A DNA stretch of 64,000 nt from Brevundimonas sp. G8 (GCF_902506205.1 NZ_LR732816.1:2590537-2654536), one strand, 5' to 3'; counted from the stretch's first letter, positions 27,619 to 38,700 are shown. The notes: generated by a model not told the origin, from the letters alone. Made by a program: numbers and translations.

Positions 27619-28673
27619 GCGAGGCGGCGGTCCGGCAGGCGTTTCTGGATCAGGCTGTGATCTGCACCGCGGCGGGCGCGCCCTTCACCGGGCGGGTTTG
27701 TCGGCTGGTCGGGGAGCGGCTGACGGGCGAGGGCGAGATCGGGCGGCGGGTGTTGGATTGGGACGGCGTGCCGTCGCACCAGGGCGACGCCCTGCCGCTG
27801 CGGCTGATGGGCGGGCTGCACGCCTTGGTGCGGTCGGGTCGAGATGAGGCGCTGTCGGCCCTTTATCCACCAGGGGCGGCGCCGGATGACGACGAAGCCT
27901 TATGGTCGGTCGTGGCGCGGGTTCTGGTCGAAGATACCGAGTTTTTTTCGCCTTGGCTGGACGGGCCGCCTCAGACCAACGAGGTCGGGCGGTCGGCGGC
28001 CGTGATGGCGGGACTGCTGGTGCTGGGGGATCGGTTCGGCCTGCCGTTCGCCTTGCATGAGCTGGGCGCCAGCGCTGGGCTGAACACCGTGCTGGATCGC
28101 TACGCCTATCGGCTGGGCGAGACCGAGGCGGGCGTGGCTGGATCGCCCGTTCGGCTAGAGCCGCTCTGGACGGGCGCATCGCCGCCGTCGGCGGGCGTAA
28201 CGGTGGCGCGTCGTGCCGGCGTCGATCGCAACCCGCTGGACGTGCGCAATCCGGCGACGCGGGAGCGGTTAAGCGCCTATGTCTGGGCCGATCAGCGGGC
28301 GCGTCTGGCGCGGCTGGAGGCGGCTCTGGATCTGGCGGCGGGCGATCCGGCCGTGATCGACAAGGCGGATGCGGCGGACTGGCTGGAGGCGAAACTGTCG
28401 CCGACGCCCGAGCCGGGCCTCTGTCGCGTCGTCATGCACACCATCGCCTATCAGTATTTTCCGGCCGACAGCCAGGCGCGGATCCGGGCGCATATCGAGG
28501 CTGTGGGGGCGAAAGCGACCGAGGCCGCTCCCCTGGCCTGGCTGAGTTTTGAGGCGGCTTCGGGCAGCGTGGACCGGCGACCCGCGCTGGACCTGACGAT
28601 CTGGCCGGGCGGCGAGACGCAAAGGCTGGCGATCTGCCAGCCGCATGGCGCCGAGATCGACTGGAAGGCTTAG
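27615..28673 (+). CDS. DUF2332 family protein
   Basis: A 352-residue soluble protein of the DUF2332 family: FTGRVCRLVGERL, TNEVGRSAAVMAGLLVL, the glycine motif LHELGASAGLNTVLDRYAY (shown here as HELGASAGLN) and ADWLEAKL followed by VVMHTIAYQYFP. The HELGASAGLN loop looks like a Rossmann-type nucleotide or SAM-binding turn, so a methyltransferase-like role is conceivable but unproven. Coupled to rlmE by ATGA overlap and overlapping the convergent DUF2061 gene by 4 bases. Confidence 0.85.
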   Translation: MSEAAVRQAFLDQAVICTAAGAPFTGRVCRLVGERLTGEGEIGRRVLDWDGVPSHQGDALPLRLMGGLHALVRSGRDEALSALYPPGAAPDDDEALWSVVARVLVEDTEFFSPWLDGPPQTNEVGRSAAVMAGLLVLGDRFGLPFALHELGASAGLNTVLDRYAYRLGETEAGVAGSPVRLEPLWTGASPPSAGVTVARRAGVDRNPLDVRNPATRERLSAYVWADQRARLARLEAALDLAAGDPAVIDKADAADWLEAKLSPTPEPGLCRVVMHTIAYQYFPADSQARIRAHIEAVGAKATEAAPLAWLSFEAASGSVDRRPALDLTIWPGGETQRLAICQPHGAEIDWKA

Positions 28674-29221
28674 GCCGTCGCGACGGCGGCGCGGGCCTTG
28701 CGATCCTCGATTCTTGTCCAGATACGGTCGTGCAGGGTGAAGAAGACCGTCTGAACCAAAGGCTCGATCATGCCGATAGCGAGGGCCGTGCGGATGTCGT
28801 TGGTCAGGACATAGGCGACCGTGACGGCGACGGTGAAGTGCATGACGCCATAGGTCACCGTCTTCAGCGCGACCTGTTTGAACGAGCGGGGCAGGGCGTG
28901 GCTGTGGCCGCGATGGCCGTGGGCGTCGTGCGAACGCTGCTGTTCCTCGAGCGACATGATGTCGAGGCGGGCGGTAAAGGCTTCCGTCGCCTCTTCGATG
29001 TTGGAGGCCATGCGGCGGCGCTCGACCTTGTGCCACACGCGGTCGTGGACGGTGTAGGCGATGGTCTGGAAGATCGGCTCGACCATGCCGATGGCCAGGG
29101 CGATGCGCCAATCGCGCGTGATGGCGAAGGCCACCAGGATCGCCACGATCAGGTGCATGACGCCATAGCTGGCGATCTTCAGAGCCAGTTTGCGCGCGGT
29201 GCTGAGGATGACGCCGACCAT
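28670..29221 (-). CDS. Tandem DUF2061 membrane protein
   Basis: A 183-residue protein made of two DUF2061 units (about residues 8-68 and 115-172). The halves align plainly: KIASYGVMHLIVAILVAF with KTVTYGVMHFTVAVTVAY, and RIALAIGMVEPIFQTIAYTV with RTALAIGMIEPLVQTVFFTL. Each unit has two hydrophobic helices. The linker is histidine-rich (HDAHGHRGHSH), a possible metal-binding stretch. Function of the family is unknown. Confidence 0.87.
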   Translation of the reverse strand: MVGVILSTARKLALKIASYGVMHLIVAILVAFAITRDWRIALAIGMVEPIFQTIAYTVHDRVWHKVERRRMASNIEEATEAFTARLDIMSLEEQQRSHDAHGHRGHSHALPRSFKQVALKTVTYGVMHFTVAVTVAYVLTNDIRTALAIGMIEPLVQTVFFTLHDRIWTRIEDRKARAAVATA

Positions 29222-29282
29222 GTGAAAAGAATGGTGGTCGGCCCGGCGGGTTGCAAAGCAATAAAATCTATTGGGTCCATAA

Positions 29283-30806
<1,524 letters not shown>

Positions 30807-30809
30807 GGC

Positions 30810-31211
30810 ATGACGACCGAACTGACCTATCTGGCCCTGACGTTGATCCTGGCGCTGGTGCAGGTCTTCCTGCCGGCCGGGGCGCGAACGGTCGAGTTCG
30901 GCTCGAAGTGGAATGCGGGTGCGCGCGACGAGACGCCGGCCTCGACGAAGCCGCTGACCGGCCGCCTGGAACGCGCCGAGGCCAACCTGTATGAGACCCT
31001 GCCGCTGTTCATCGGCGCCGTGCTGATCGCCCATGTGATCGGCGCGGCCGGTCCGCTGACCGTGTGGGGGACGGCGCTCTATTTCTGGGCGCGCGTCGTC
31101 TATGTGCCGCTCTACGCCTTTGGCGTTCCCTATGTCCGGTCGCTGGTCTGGGTGGTCTCGCTTGCGGGACTGGTCATGGTCCTGGCGTCCCTGTTTTTCC
31201 TGAAAGCCTGA
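30810..31211 (+). CDS. MAPEG family membrane protein
   Basis: A 133-residue protein with four hydrophobic segments, the MAPEG (membrane-associated eicosanoid/glutathione) fold. LERAEANLYETLPLFIGAVL (about 52-71) contains the E-N pair typical of the family, and YFWARVVYVPLYAFGVPYVR contains the conserved Arg/Tyr region. Many bacterial members lack a known substrate. It starts 3 bases after guaB. Confidence 0.88.
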   Translation: MTTELTYLALTLILALVQVFLPAGARTVEFGSKWNAGARDETPASTKPLTGRLERAEANLYETLPLFIGAVLIAHVIGAAGPLTVWGTALYFWARVVYVPLYAFGVPYVRSLVWVVSLAGLVMVLASLFFLKA

Positions 31212-31212
31212 A

Positions 31213-32529
31213 TTGACCCCAGCCGCCCGCCTCGCCGCCGCCGCCTCCGTCCTGGACTCCATCGCCCAGGGCCGCCAACCGGCCGAGGCCGTGATGAAGG
31301 CCTGGGGGACCGCCAACCGCTACGCCGGGTCCAAGGACCGGCGCGCCATCGCCGACCGGGTGTACAAGGTGCTCCGCGCGCGCGGCCGCCTGTCGTGGAT
31401 CATGGGCGGGCGCGAGGACGGCCGGGCCCTGGTGATCGGCTCGCTGCACGCGCTCGACGGCCTGTCGGTGGAAGAGATCGAGGCCCTGCACGCCGGCGAC
31501 GGCTATGGCCCGCGCCCGCTGTCGAAACAGGAGCGCAGCCGTATCACGGGCGGGCAAGGCGAACTGCCCGGCTGGGTCGCGGCTGGCCTGCCCGAGTTCG
31601 TGGTCGAGGATTTCAAGGCGACCTTCGGCGAGCGTTGGACCGACGAAGCCCACGCCCTGATGGCGCCGCGCGCGCCCATCGATCTGCGCGTCAATGACGC
31701 CAAGGCCACCTTGGACGAGGTCGAGGCAGAGCTGAAGGCCGCCGGTCTTGAGGTTTCGCGCACGCCCTGGTCCACGCTGGGCCTGCGCGTCCCGTCGGAG
31801 CCGCCGCCCAACATCCAGGCGCTGGACGGCTTCAAGGCCGGCAAGTTCGAGATTCAGGACGAGGGCAGCCAGGTCGTTTGCTGGCTGGCCGGAGCTCAAC
31901 CCGGCACGACTGTGGTGGACTATTGCGCCGGCGGCGGCGGCAAGACCCTGGGTCTGGCGCAGTCCATGAGCGGGCCAGGAAGCCAGAATGGGGGCAAGCT
32001 GATCGCCGCCGACGTGGTCAACAAGCGGCTGGAGAATATCCGCCCGCGCCTGAAACGCGCGGGCGTCGAGGCGGACCTGGTCCTGATCGGTCAGAACGGC
32101 GGTGGGTTGGAAGCCGTCAACGGCCAGGCCGACCTGGTCTTCGTCGACGCGCCCTGTTCGGGTTCGGGCACCTGGCGTCGTCGCCCCGAGGACGCCTGGC
32201 GTCTGACGGCCGAAGAGGTCGACAAGGTGCACGCGCTTCAGGTCCGCATCCTGGGCCAGGCCGGCAAGCTGGTGAAGCCGGGCGGCCGTCTGGTCTATGT
32301 CACCTGCTCGATGCTGGCGCGCGAGAACGAGGCCAGCGCCGACGCCTTCGAGGCCGCCAATCCCGACTTCCGCCCGGTCTCGGTCGCCGATGTCCTGTCG
32401 GCGCCGCAACTGACCGACGCCGCCCGCGCCAGGTTCGCCGAACTAGCGTCCGGCGCGCGTCTTCGCCTTTCGCCGGCCTCGGCCGACACCGACGGCTTCT
32501 TCGCCGCCGTGTACGAGCGCGCCGCCTGA
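31213..32529 (+). CDS. RsmB/NOP-type RNA cytosine-C5 methyltransferase
   Basis: A 438-residue rRNA m5C methyltransferase. An N-terminal NusB-like helical region (about 1-130) is followed by the catalytic fold: SAM motif VVDYCAGGGGKTLGLA, the PC motif DAPCSGSGTWRRRPE and the TC motif VYVTCSML, giving the two-cysteine mechanism. It probably modifies 16S rRNA (C967-like), but the exact position cannot be read. TTG start immediately after the MAPEG stop. Confidence 0.9.
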   Translation: MTPAARLAAAASVLDSIAQGRQPAEAVMKAWGTANRYAGSKDRRAIADRVYKVLRARGRLSWIMGGREDGRALVIGSLHALDGLSVEEIEALHAGDGYGPRPLSKQERSRITGGQGELPGWVAAGLPEFVVEDFKATFGERWTDEAHALMAPRAPIDLRVNDAKATLDEVEAELKAAGLEVSRTPWSTLGLRVPSEPPPNIQALDGFKAGKFEIQDEGSQVVCWLAGAQPGTTVVDYCAGGGGKTLGLAQSMSGPGSQNGGKLIAADVVNKRLENIRPRLKRAGVEADLVLIGQNGGGLEAVNGQADLVFVDAPCSGSGTWRRRPEDAWRLTAEEVDKVHALQVRILGQAGKLVKPGGRLVYVTCSMLARENEASADAFEAANPDFRPVSVADVLSAPQLTDAARARFAELASGARLRLSPASADTDGFFAAVYERAA

Positions 32530-33230
32530 TGGGGGCTGGGCTGGTGCGGCATGGCGAGGTGTTGGTCCTCTATGTCATGGCTGCGCCCGCCGAATATGGC
32601 CTGCATCTTCAAGCCCGCATCCAGCCGCTGATGACCGGCGTCGGCCCGGTCGAGGCCGCCATCGCCCTGACCGCCGCCCTGGCGCGGCTGGAGGCGGCCG
32701 GCGACCTGCCGGACCTGATCGTGTCGTTGGGCTCGTGCGGGTCGCGGGTGCTGGAGCACGCCTGCGTCTATCAGGCGTCGTCGGTCGCCTATCGCGACAT
32801 GGACGCCAGCGCCCTGGGCTTTCCTAAGGGCGTGACGCCGTTGCTGGACCAGCCTGCGGTCCTGCCGCTGCCGTGCCCGATCCCCGGCGTGCCGACATCC
32901 ACCCTGTCTACGGGCGCAAACGTCGTGTCCGGCGCCGCCTATGACGCCATCGACGCCGAGATGGTGGACATGGAGACCTGGGCCCTGGTCCGGTCGGCGC
33001 AGACCTTCGGCGTGCCCCTGGTCGCCCTACGTGGCGTATCTGACGGCCGCGCCGAGCTGAAGGCGCTGGAGGACTGGACCTCCACCCTGCACCACGTGGA
33101 CGAGAACCTGGCCGCCGCCCTGGACCGTCTGGTCGCGGTGCTGGAGGCCGACGGCCTCGCCGCTCTTGAAATCCCGGCCTCACAAGGCCAAGACCCCGCC
33201 CATCTCTCCCCGGATTCGATCACGTCATGA
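32529..33230 (+). CDS. MTA/SAH nucleosidase-like phosphorylase-superfamily protein
   Basis: A 233-residue PNP/UDP-phosphorylase family protein. [17 protein letters not shown] (about 37-53), [28 protein letters not shown] and [12 protein letters not shown] contain the ribose-binding Glu/Met/Glu set and the catalytic Asp. It should cleave 5'-methylthioadenosine or S-adenosylhomocysteine, recycling by-products of the methyltransferases nearby. ATG overlaps the stop of the RsmB-like gene by one base and its own stop overlaps guaA by four. Confidence 0.85.
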   Translation: MGAGLVRHGEVLVLYVMAAPAEYGLHLQARIQPLMTGVGPVEAAIALTAALARLEAAGDLPDLIVSLGSCGSRVLEHACVYQASSVAYRDMDASALGFPKGVTPLLDQPAVLPLPCPIPGVPTSTLSTGANVVSGAAYDAIDAEMVDMETWALVRSAQTFGVPLVALRGVSDGRAELKALEDWTSTLHHVDENLAAALDRLVAVLEADGLAALEIPASQGQDPAHLSPDSITS

Positions 33231-34783
33231 CCACGCCGCACCAGAAGGTTCTCATCGTCGATTTCGGCAGCCAGGTGACGCAGCTGATCGCGCGCCGCCT
33301 GCGCGAGGCCAGCGTCTATTGCGAGATCCATCCGTTCCAGAAGGCGGAAAGCGCCCTGGCGGCGATGAACCCGGCGGCCATCATCCTGTCGGGCGGTCCC
33401 GAGAGCGTGCATGAAGAGGGCAGCCCCCGCGCGCCCCAGGCCGTGTTCGAGGCCGGCGTGCCGGTGCTGGGCATCTGCTACGGCGAGATGACCATGTGCG
33501 AACAACTGGGCGGCAAGGTCGAGGGCGGCCACACCCGCGAGTTCGGCCGCGCCGAGATCACCGTCGAGAAGACCTCGCCCCTGCTGGCAGACCTGGCCCC
33601 GGTCGGTGGGGAAGAGACCGTCTGGATGAGCCACGGCGACAAGATCGTCGCCATCCCCGAGGGGTTCGATGTCGTCGCCTCTTCGGCCGGCTCGCCCTAT
33701 GCCGTGATCGCCGACGAGGCCCGCCGCTTCTACGGCGTGCAGTTTCATCCGGAGGTGATGCACACCCCGCGCGGCCACCAGATGCTGAAGAACTTCACCC
33801 ACGGCATCGCGGGCTTGAAGGGCGACTGGACCATGGCCGCCTATCGCGACGAGAAGATCGCCCAGATCCGCGAACAGGTCGGCGACGCCAAGGTGATCTG
33901 TGGCCTGTCCGGCGGCGTCGACAGCTCGGTGGCGGCCGTGCTGATCCACGAGGCGATCGGCGACCAGCTGACCTGCGTCTTCGTCGACACCGGCCTGCTG
34001 CGCAAGGACGAGGCGACCCAGGTCACCACCCTGTTCCGAGAGCACTACAACATCCCGCTGGTGCATGTTGATGCGTCGAAGGAATTCCTCGGCGAACTGG
34101 CGGGCCAGTCGGACCCCGAGACCAAGCGCAAGATCATCGGCCGCGTCTTCATCGAAATCTTCGACCGGGAGGCCAGCAAGATCGAGGGCGCCGAATTCCT
34201 GGCCCAGGGCACCCTCTATCCCGACGTGATCGAGAGCGTCTCCTCGTCCAGCGGCAAGGCCCACGTGATCAAGAGCCACCACAATGTCGGCGGCCTGCCC
34301 GACTATATGAAGCTGAAACTGGTCGAGCCCCTGCGCGAACTGTTCAAGGACGAGGTCCGCGCCCTGGGCCGCGAGCTGGGCCTGACGGACGCCTTCGTGG
34401 GCCGTCACCCGTTTCCCGGACCGGGCCTGGCCATCCGCATCCCCGGCGAGATCACGCCCGAGGCCGTCGAGACCCTGCAACAGGCCGACGCCATCTATCT
34501 GGACGAGATCCGCAAAGCCGGCCTGTACGACCAGATCTGGCAAGCCTTCGCCGTCCTGCTGCCGGTCAAGACCGTCGGCGTCATGGGCGACGCCCGCACC
34601 TACGAAAAAGTCCTTGCCCTGCGCGCCGTCTCATCCACCGACGGCATGACCGCCGACTTCTACCAGTTCCCCTGGGATGTGCTGGGCAAGACCGCGACGC
34701 GCATCATTAATGAGGTCCGGGGCGTGAACCGGGTGGTTTATGACGTGACGTCCAAGCCGCCCGGGACGATTGAGTGGGAGTAA
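33227..34783 (+). CDS. guaA: GMP synthase (glutamine-hydrolysing)
   Basis: A 518-residue two-domain enzyme. The glutaminase domain (1-about 200) has the nucleophile Cys in [15 protein letters not shown] and His/Glu in YGVQFHPEV. The ATP-pyrophosphatase domain has the P-loop [17 protein letters not shown] (about 225) and the C-terminal dimerisation region ends [18 protein letters not shown]. It converts XMP to GMP. The GEM tripeptide after the catalytic Cys differs from the common GMQ. The 3' end is intact, followed by an unusual AT-richer stretch. Confidence 0.97.
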   Translation: MTTPHQKVLIVDFGSQVTQLIARRLREASVYCEIHPFQKAESALAAMNPAAIILSGGPESVHEEGSPRAPQAVFEAGVPVLGICYGEMTMCEQLGGKVEGGHTREFGRAEITVEKTSPLLADLAPVGGEETVWMSHGDKIVAIPEGFDVVASSAGSPYAVIADEARRFYGVQFHPEVMHTPRGHQMLKNFTHGIAGLKGDWTMAAYRDEKIAQIREQVGDAKVICGLSGGVDSSVAAVLIHEAIGDQLTCVFVDTGLLRKDEATQVTTLFREHYNIPLVHVDASKEFLGELAGQSDPETKRKIIGRVFIEIFDREASKIEGAEFLAQGTLYPDVIESVSSSSGKAHVIKSHHNVGGLPDYMKLKLVEPLRELFKDEVRALGRELGLTDAFVGRHPFPGPGLAIRIPGEITPEAVETLQQADAIYLDEIRKAGLYDQIWQAFAVLLPVKTVGVMGDARTYEKVLALRAVSSTDGMTADFYQFPWDVLGKTATRIINEVRGVNRVVYDVTSKPPGTIEWE

Positions 34784-35080
34784 GGGGTGAGAAAATAACC
34801 GATATAAACCAATATGGTAGATCGCTTAATTACGTGACGCAACCTAACCAGCTGTTCTGCTTTCTAAGTGGTCGAAAAATAACACCAAAACTCGCCAAGT
34901 TTGAGTGAAAAGAGTTTCCAGCAATTTATCGCTGACGGTATTTTTGACGGTATACACTGTAGGCTGGAGCCCAACCCGTCAGACACGCGCGTGCTTGAAA
35001 TCCGCGGAGCCACTAGCGGCTGAAGGTCCGAGCCTAACTCAAATCGGAAGTTGAAGATGTCTGTTTTTTGGCCGCACTTT
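34784..35080. other. AT-richer gene-free stretch after guaA, possible integration scar
   Basis: Nearly 300 bases visibly richer in A/T than the flanks. It contains a direct repeat TGACGGTAT (34932-34940 and 34944-34952, three T between) and short matches to the guaA end (TTGAGTG at 34770-34776 and 34901-34907; GAAAATAAC-like at 34789 and 34873). The reading frames here are short and unconvincing. The 3' end of guaA is a known target of integrative elements in several bacteria; no integrase is present here. Confidence 0.4.
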
Positions 35081-36454
35081 TTAGCCAAGTTGAAAAGCAA
35101 TCTTCCCGACTAGGCCGGTTCGCTCCACGCCTCGGTTATACAGTTCGAACTGCGCGCCCTGGGCGTCGGCCAGGGTGTGAACGATCGCCAAGCCTAGACC
35201 TGAACCGGACGCTTGGGATGAGCTGGCGCGGAAGAATCGGTCGGTGAGGTGGGGAAGCGTGGCTTCGTCGACGCCTGGCCCGTGATCCCAGACGCAGACC
35301 GCACCTGTCGTGTGCACATGCACGATCACAGGCGGGGCGCCGTGGTGGAAGGCGTTGTCGATGAGGTTGAGAATCTGTTCGGTGATGAGCTCTTCGGCGC
35401 CGAGGACGATCACCGGTTCGGCCGGAAGACGGAGGCGCAGAGCGCCGGCGGGGAAGGCCCGGCGCTCGCGGGCGGCCTGACAAGCCCGGCGAACGGCGCG
35501 GCCCAGATCCGCGGAAGACGATATCCGAGCGCCGTCGGCGCGGGCCGTGGACAGTAGTTGCCCGACGAGGCGTGTCATACCCCCGACCGCGTCGCGGGAA
35601 TCGGCGATCAGTCGCCGTTCCTGGGGCGTCCAGGGTCGTGACGAGCCTTCCAGAATCTCGAGATTGGCGGATACCACCGAAAGCGGCGTACGCAGTTGGT
35701 GCGAGGCGTCGGCCGCGAACCGCTGAATGCCGGAGGTCGAGGTTTCCAGTCGCGCAAGCAGATGGTTGAATGCGTTCAGAACCGGCCAGAATTCGCGCGG
35801 CGCGAGATCGACATTGGTCGGGGCGAAATCGGCAGAGGGGCTGGGGCGGCGCGTCAGATCGTCGATCAGACGTTTGAGCGAGTTCAGGCCCCATTGCAGG
35901 GCGGGCCAGACCAGAAGGCCAGCGAGCACGACAAGAAGGCCGGGAAGGAGCAGCATGCTGCGATAAAGCTCGCGCAGGCTGGCGCGGCGAGAGTCCAGGC
36001 TCTGGGCGACCGAGACGCGGACGGGGGCGTTGCGACCGGGAATGATCAGGGTCTGTTGCGCCATCCGCACCGAAACGCCCCTGACGGACAAATCTGCGAA
36101 GACCGGCCGATCGGCCTGGGCCTGCGGGAGGTTGGGCAGGTCGGGATAGCCGGTGACGAGCCGGTCGCCTTCGCGGACGCTGTAGAAGACGGCGTCACGC
36201 TCAGGACCGTCCAGTAAGGCCAGGGCCCAGGGCGCGACGTCGACGGTGATGCGATCATTCGCGACCGATACCGTCTCACGAATGGTCTGAAGCGCGCCGG
36301 CTAGCAGTCGGTCCGCATTGTTCGCCACCACCCGCTGGGCGGTCCAGGCGCCGACCGCCAGAACGACGACGGCGAAGATCGCCAGCGGAACCACCTGTGC
36401 GATCAACAGACGTATGACCAGGCTGTGGGAACGGGCGGGCCGAGCGAGGCTCAT
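35081..36454 (-). CDS. TctE-like sensor histidine kinase
   Basis: A 457-residue membrane kinase: transmembrane helix about residues 17-37, periplasmic 2CSK_N-type sensor region (about 40-165, with VANDRITVDVAPWALALLDG shown in part as VDVAPWALALLDG), second helix about 172-195, HAMP-like linker, HisKA with ASHQLRTPLSVV and ATPase with LIDNAFHHG, DHGPGV and GSGLGLAIVH. The 2CSK_N input is typical of TctE, which senses carboxylates with a periplasmic binding protein. ATG 36454 overlaps the stop of the response regulator by 4 bases. Confidence 0.9.
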   Translation of the reverse strand: MSLARPARSHSLVIRLLIAQVVPLAIFAVVVLAVGAWTAQRVVANNADRLLAGALQTIRETVSVANDRITVDVAPWALALLDGPERDAVFYSVREGDRLVTGYPDLPNLPQAQADRPVFADLSVRGVSVRMAQQTLIIPGRNAPVRVSVAQSLDSRRASLRELYRSMLLLPGLLVVLAGLLVWPALQWGLNSLKRLIDDLTRRPSPSADFAPTNVDLAPREFWPVLNAFNHLLARLETSTSGIQRFAADASHQLRTPLSVVSANLEILEGSSRPWTPQERRLIADSRDAVGGMTRLVGQLLSTARADGARISSSADLGRAVRRACQAARERRAFPAGALRLRLPAEPVIVLGAEELITEQILNLIDNAFHHGAPPVIVHVHTTGAVCVWDHGPGVDEATLPHLTDRFFRASSSQASGSGLGLAIVHTLADAQGAQFELYNRGVERTGLVGKIAFQLG

Positions 36455-37113
36455 GGATCGAGGCGATACCCGCGACCGCGGATATTGGTCACGGCGGGGC
36501 CGTCGGGCTGAAGCTTGCGACGCAGGCGGCCGACATGGATTTCCAGCGCATTGAGGGACGGCGCCTCGTCCTGCGGAAACACCTCGGCGGCCAGCAGGTC
36601 GCGGTCCACCACCTGTCCCGGCCGGGACGCCAGGACGCGCAAGGCGGCCCATTCGCGGGGACGTAAAGCGAGGTCGCGGTCGTTGACCAGGGCGCGCCCG
36701 GTGCGCCAGTCGCAGAAGAGGGTTCCGACCACGACCGCGCCGGCGGCCTGTCCCTGACGCCGGCGCACGATGGCGCGAAGGCGGGCAACTAGTTCCGATG
36801 GGGCGAACGGCTTGACCAGGTAGTCGTCGGCCCCGAGGTCCAGGCCCGCGACGCGATCGCCGAGGGCGTCGCGCGCCGTCAGCATCAGCACCGGCGTAGT
36901 TGATCCTCGACGTCTCAGGGTTCGGAGCACCTCGAAGCCGTCGATGTCGGGCAGGCCTATGTCCAGGATGGCGGCGTCGAAGACCTCGGCGCTTTCGAGC
37001 TGCAAGGCCTGTTCGCCGCTGTCGATACAGCTTGCCTCGAACCCCGCCTCGTGAAGACTGGCCTCGAGCGAATGCCGCAGCGCCTTGTCATCTTCGACGA
37101 CGAGTATTCTCAT
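36451..37113 (-). CDS. OmpR/TctD-family response regulator
   Basis: A 220-residue regulator: receiver domain (1-about 118) with phospho-Asp in AAILDIGLPDIDGFEVL and conserved Lys in DDYLVKPFAPSEL, and winged-helix DNA-binding domain (about 125-218) with LRPREWAALRVLASRPGQVV and EIHVGRLRRKL. First gene of the leftward RR-HK pair. It starts 56 bases from a divergent solute-binding protein gene, its most obvious target. Confidence 0.94.
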   Translation of the reverse strand: MRILVVEDDKALRHSLEASLHEAGFEASCIDSGEQALQLESAEVFDAAILDIGLPDIDGFEVLRTLRRRGSTTPVLMLTARDALGDRVAGLDLGADDYLVKPFAPSELVARLRAIVRRRQGQAAGAVVVGTLFCDWRTGRALVNDRDLALRPREWAALRVLASRPGQVVDRDLLAAEVFPQDEAPSLNALEIHVGRLRRKLQPDGPAVTNIRGRGYRLDP

Positions 37114-37169
37114 GGCGACAGGACGGGGCGACGGATCATGAGCGACACCATAACCAGAAAGCCGGAGCG

Positions 37170-38273
37170 GTGAAGACGGATCGACGACATCTGCTGATGG
37201 GTCTGGCGGGAGGCCTGGCGGGATTGGGCGCCGCCGCCTGCTCCTCGGAGCCGAAGGGGGCGGGCACGGCGCAGCGGGTGCGTTGGCTGGCGCGCCGTGA
37301 AGGGGAGCTGCACATCCTGACCAACACCAGCCTGATGGGGCCGGTCCTGGAGGCCTTCGGTCGTCGCTGGCCCGGGATCAGAGTACATCTGGAAGACATC
37401 AACTCCACGCGGATCGCCGAACAGGTTCGCGCGCTTGCGGACGCCGGGCAGGATGGGCCGGACCTGGTCTGGAGCACGGCGATGGATGTGCAGGTCAAGC
37501 TGATCAACGACGGCTATGCCCAAGCCTACAAGTCCCCGCACCGGTCGGCGATGCCCGACGGGTCGGTGTGGCGCGATCAGGGGTATGGGCTGACCGCCGA
37601 GCCGATCGTGTTCGCCTATAACAAGGGCCAGCTTTCGGGCCCTGACGTGCCGCGCAGTCACGCGGATCTGCTTGGGTTGCTGAGGGCCCGACCGGAGATC
37701 TTCGACGGCCGCGTCACCCTCTATGACGCCGAACGCAGCGGCGTGGCCCTGATGCAGCTGTCGGCGGACGTGCAGATCTATCCCGACGCCTGGCCATTGA
37801 TGGAGGCGCTGGGCGCCCAGCGTCCGCGCCTGGACACCTCGGGGCAGAGGATGATGGGCCAGATCGCCGATGGGCGGATGGTGTTCGCCTACAATATGAA
37901 CCGATCCTACGGCGAATCCTGGGCCGAGCGTGTTCCCCAGATCGGGTTGATCACGCCTGACGACTATCATCTGTCCGTGTCGCGCGTGGCCTTCATTCCT
38001 CGCAACGCCGCCCATCCGAACGCGGCGCGACTGTTTCTGGACTTCCTCCTGTCGCGCGAAGGCCAGCGGGTGATCGGGGCGCTGGGTGTTCGGCCTGTCC
38101 GCGACGATGTCGATGCGCCTCTGCGTCCCGCGTCGCCTGGCGTTCGGCCTATCCGTGTGGGTCCGGCCCTGTTGGCCAATCTGGATCAGGCCCGGCGTGC
38201 GGGCCTGCTGACGCGTTGGGACGCAGCGATGCGTCTGGGCGTCAGGGCGCCCTCGGATCCTGCCGCGCCCTAA
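37170..38273 (+). CDS. Periplasmic solute-binding lipoprotein (iron/carboxylate ABC type), likely Tat exported
   Basis: A 367-residue extracellular binding protein. The N-terminus TDRRHLLMGLAGGLAG has a twin-arginine motif and ends in GAAAC, a lipobox-like cleavage site. The core shows LHILTNTSLMGPVLEAF, LVWSTAMDVQVKLINDGYAQ and FAYNMNRSYGESW, fitting the Fe3+/phosphonate/2-aminoethyl type-2 binding fold. No permease or ATPase gene is adjacent. Beside a TctDE-like system it may serve as a ligand sensor rather than a transporter part (inference). GTG start keeps the RR motif. Confidence 0.82.
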   Translation: MKTDRRHLLMGLAGGLAGLGAAACSSEPKGAGTAQRVRWLARREGELHILTNTSLMGPVLEAFGRRWPGIRVHLEDINSTRIAEQVRALADAGQDGPDLVWSTAMDVQVKLINDGYAQAYKSPHRSAMPDGSVWRDQGYGLTAEPIVFAYNKGQLSGPDVPRSHADLLGLLRARPEIFDGRVTLYDAERSGVALMQLSADVQIYPDAWPLMEALGAQRPRLDTSGQRMMGQIADGRMVFAYNMNRSYGESWAERVPQIGLITPDDYHLSVSRVAFIPRNAAHPNAARLFLDFLLSREGQRVIGALGVRPVRDDVDAPLRPASPGVRPIRVGPALLANLDQARRAGLLTRWDAAMRLGVRAPSDPAAP

Positions 38274-38447
38274 GCGTTTCTGTGGATAAGTCCACAAAGT
38301 CCGAAACCCGCCTTTCTGTCACGCTGCCGTCACGGCCGCTCGAGCCGCCGTTCTAGCGCGGCCATAAGTGACTGCACTTGATCCCGGAGAGCAACGAAAT
38401 GCGAACGGAGCGCTTCGAACGGCAATAAAATTGCGGTTTTCACCTAT

Positions 38448-38453
38448 TTGACA
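38448..38453 (+). promoter_or_regulatory. Candidate -35 element for the riboswitch transcript
   Basis: A perfect TTGACA lies 33 bases upstream of the first aptamer stem. The expected -10 is poor (CTTACT at 38471-38476, 17-base spacer). Confidence 0.35.
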
Positions 38454-38480
38454 CCGCGCCTGGGGTCGATCTTACTCAGC

Positions 38481-38664
38481 TTCAGCAAGGCGGGAGAGAT
38501 CGGCTCCGGCCGACGCCGAAGGCGCAACCGCCCCGGAAACGCTCAGGCAAACGGACCGTCTTGCTGAAGGAACGCTGGAGAGAAGGACGGGTCCGGGGGA
38601 TCCGCCCTCGCCGAAGGAGAAACGGGTCGCAAGGCCCCGAAGCTCTCAGGCCTGATGACAGCGG
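38481..38664 (+). ncRNA. Tandem glycine riboswitch (two aptamers)
   Basis: Aptamer 1 is closed by a perfect 9-bp P1 stem, TTCAGCAAG (38481-38489) with CTTGCTGAA (38560-38568). It contains GGGAGAG, GCCGAAGGCGCAA and GAAACGCTCAGGCAAACGGA. Aptamer 2 (about 38571-38664) contains TGGAGAGA, CGCCGAAGGAG and the block GAAGCTCTCAGGC, closed by CGCT/AGCG. These are the conserved blocks of the gcvT-type glycine aptamer, in the usual order with a short linker. The downstream gene is a TonB-dependent receptor, not gcvT. Confidence 0.9.
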
Positions 38665-38700
38665 GGGCGAAACGGCGCCGCAGAGCGTCGCTCGCGTCAG

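Noticed and set aside
32939..34543. 534-residue open frame opposite guaA
   Set aside because: It is antisense to guaA, whose motifs are complete; no recognisable domain.
38281..38289. TGTGGATAA, a perfect DnaA box complement
   Set aside because: It is a single box with no AT-rich unwinding region, iterons or dnaA/hemE neighbours, so not an origin. It also forms part of a weak 6-bp hairpin.
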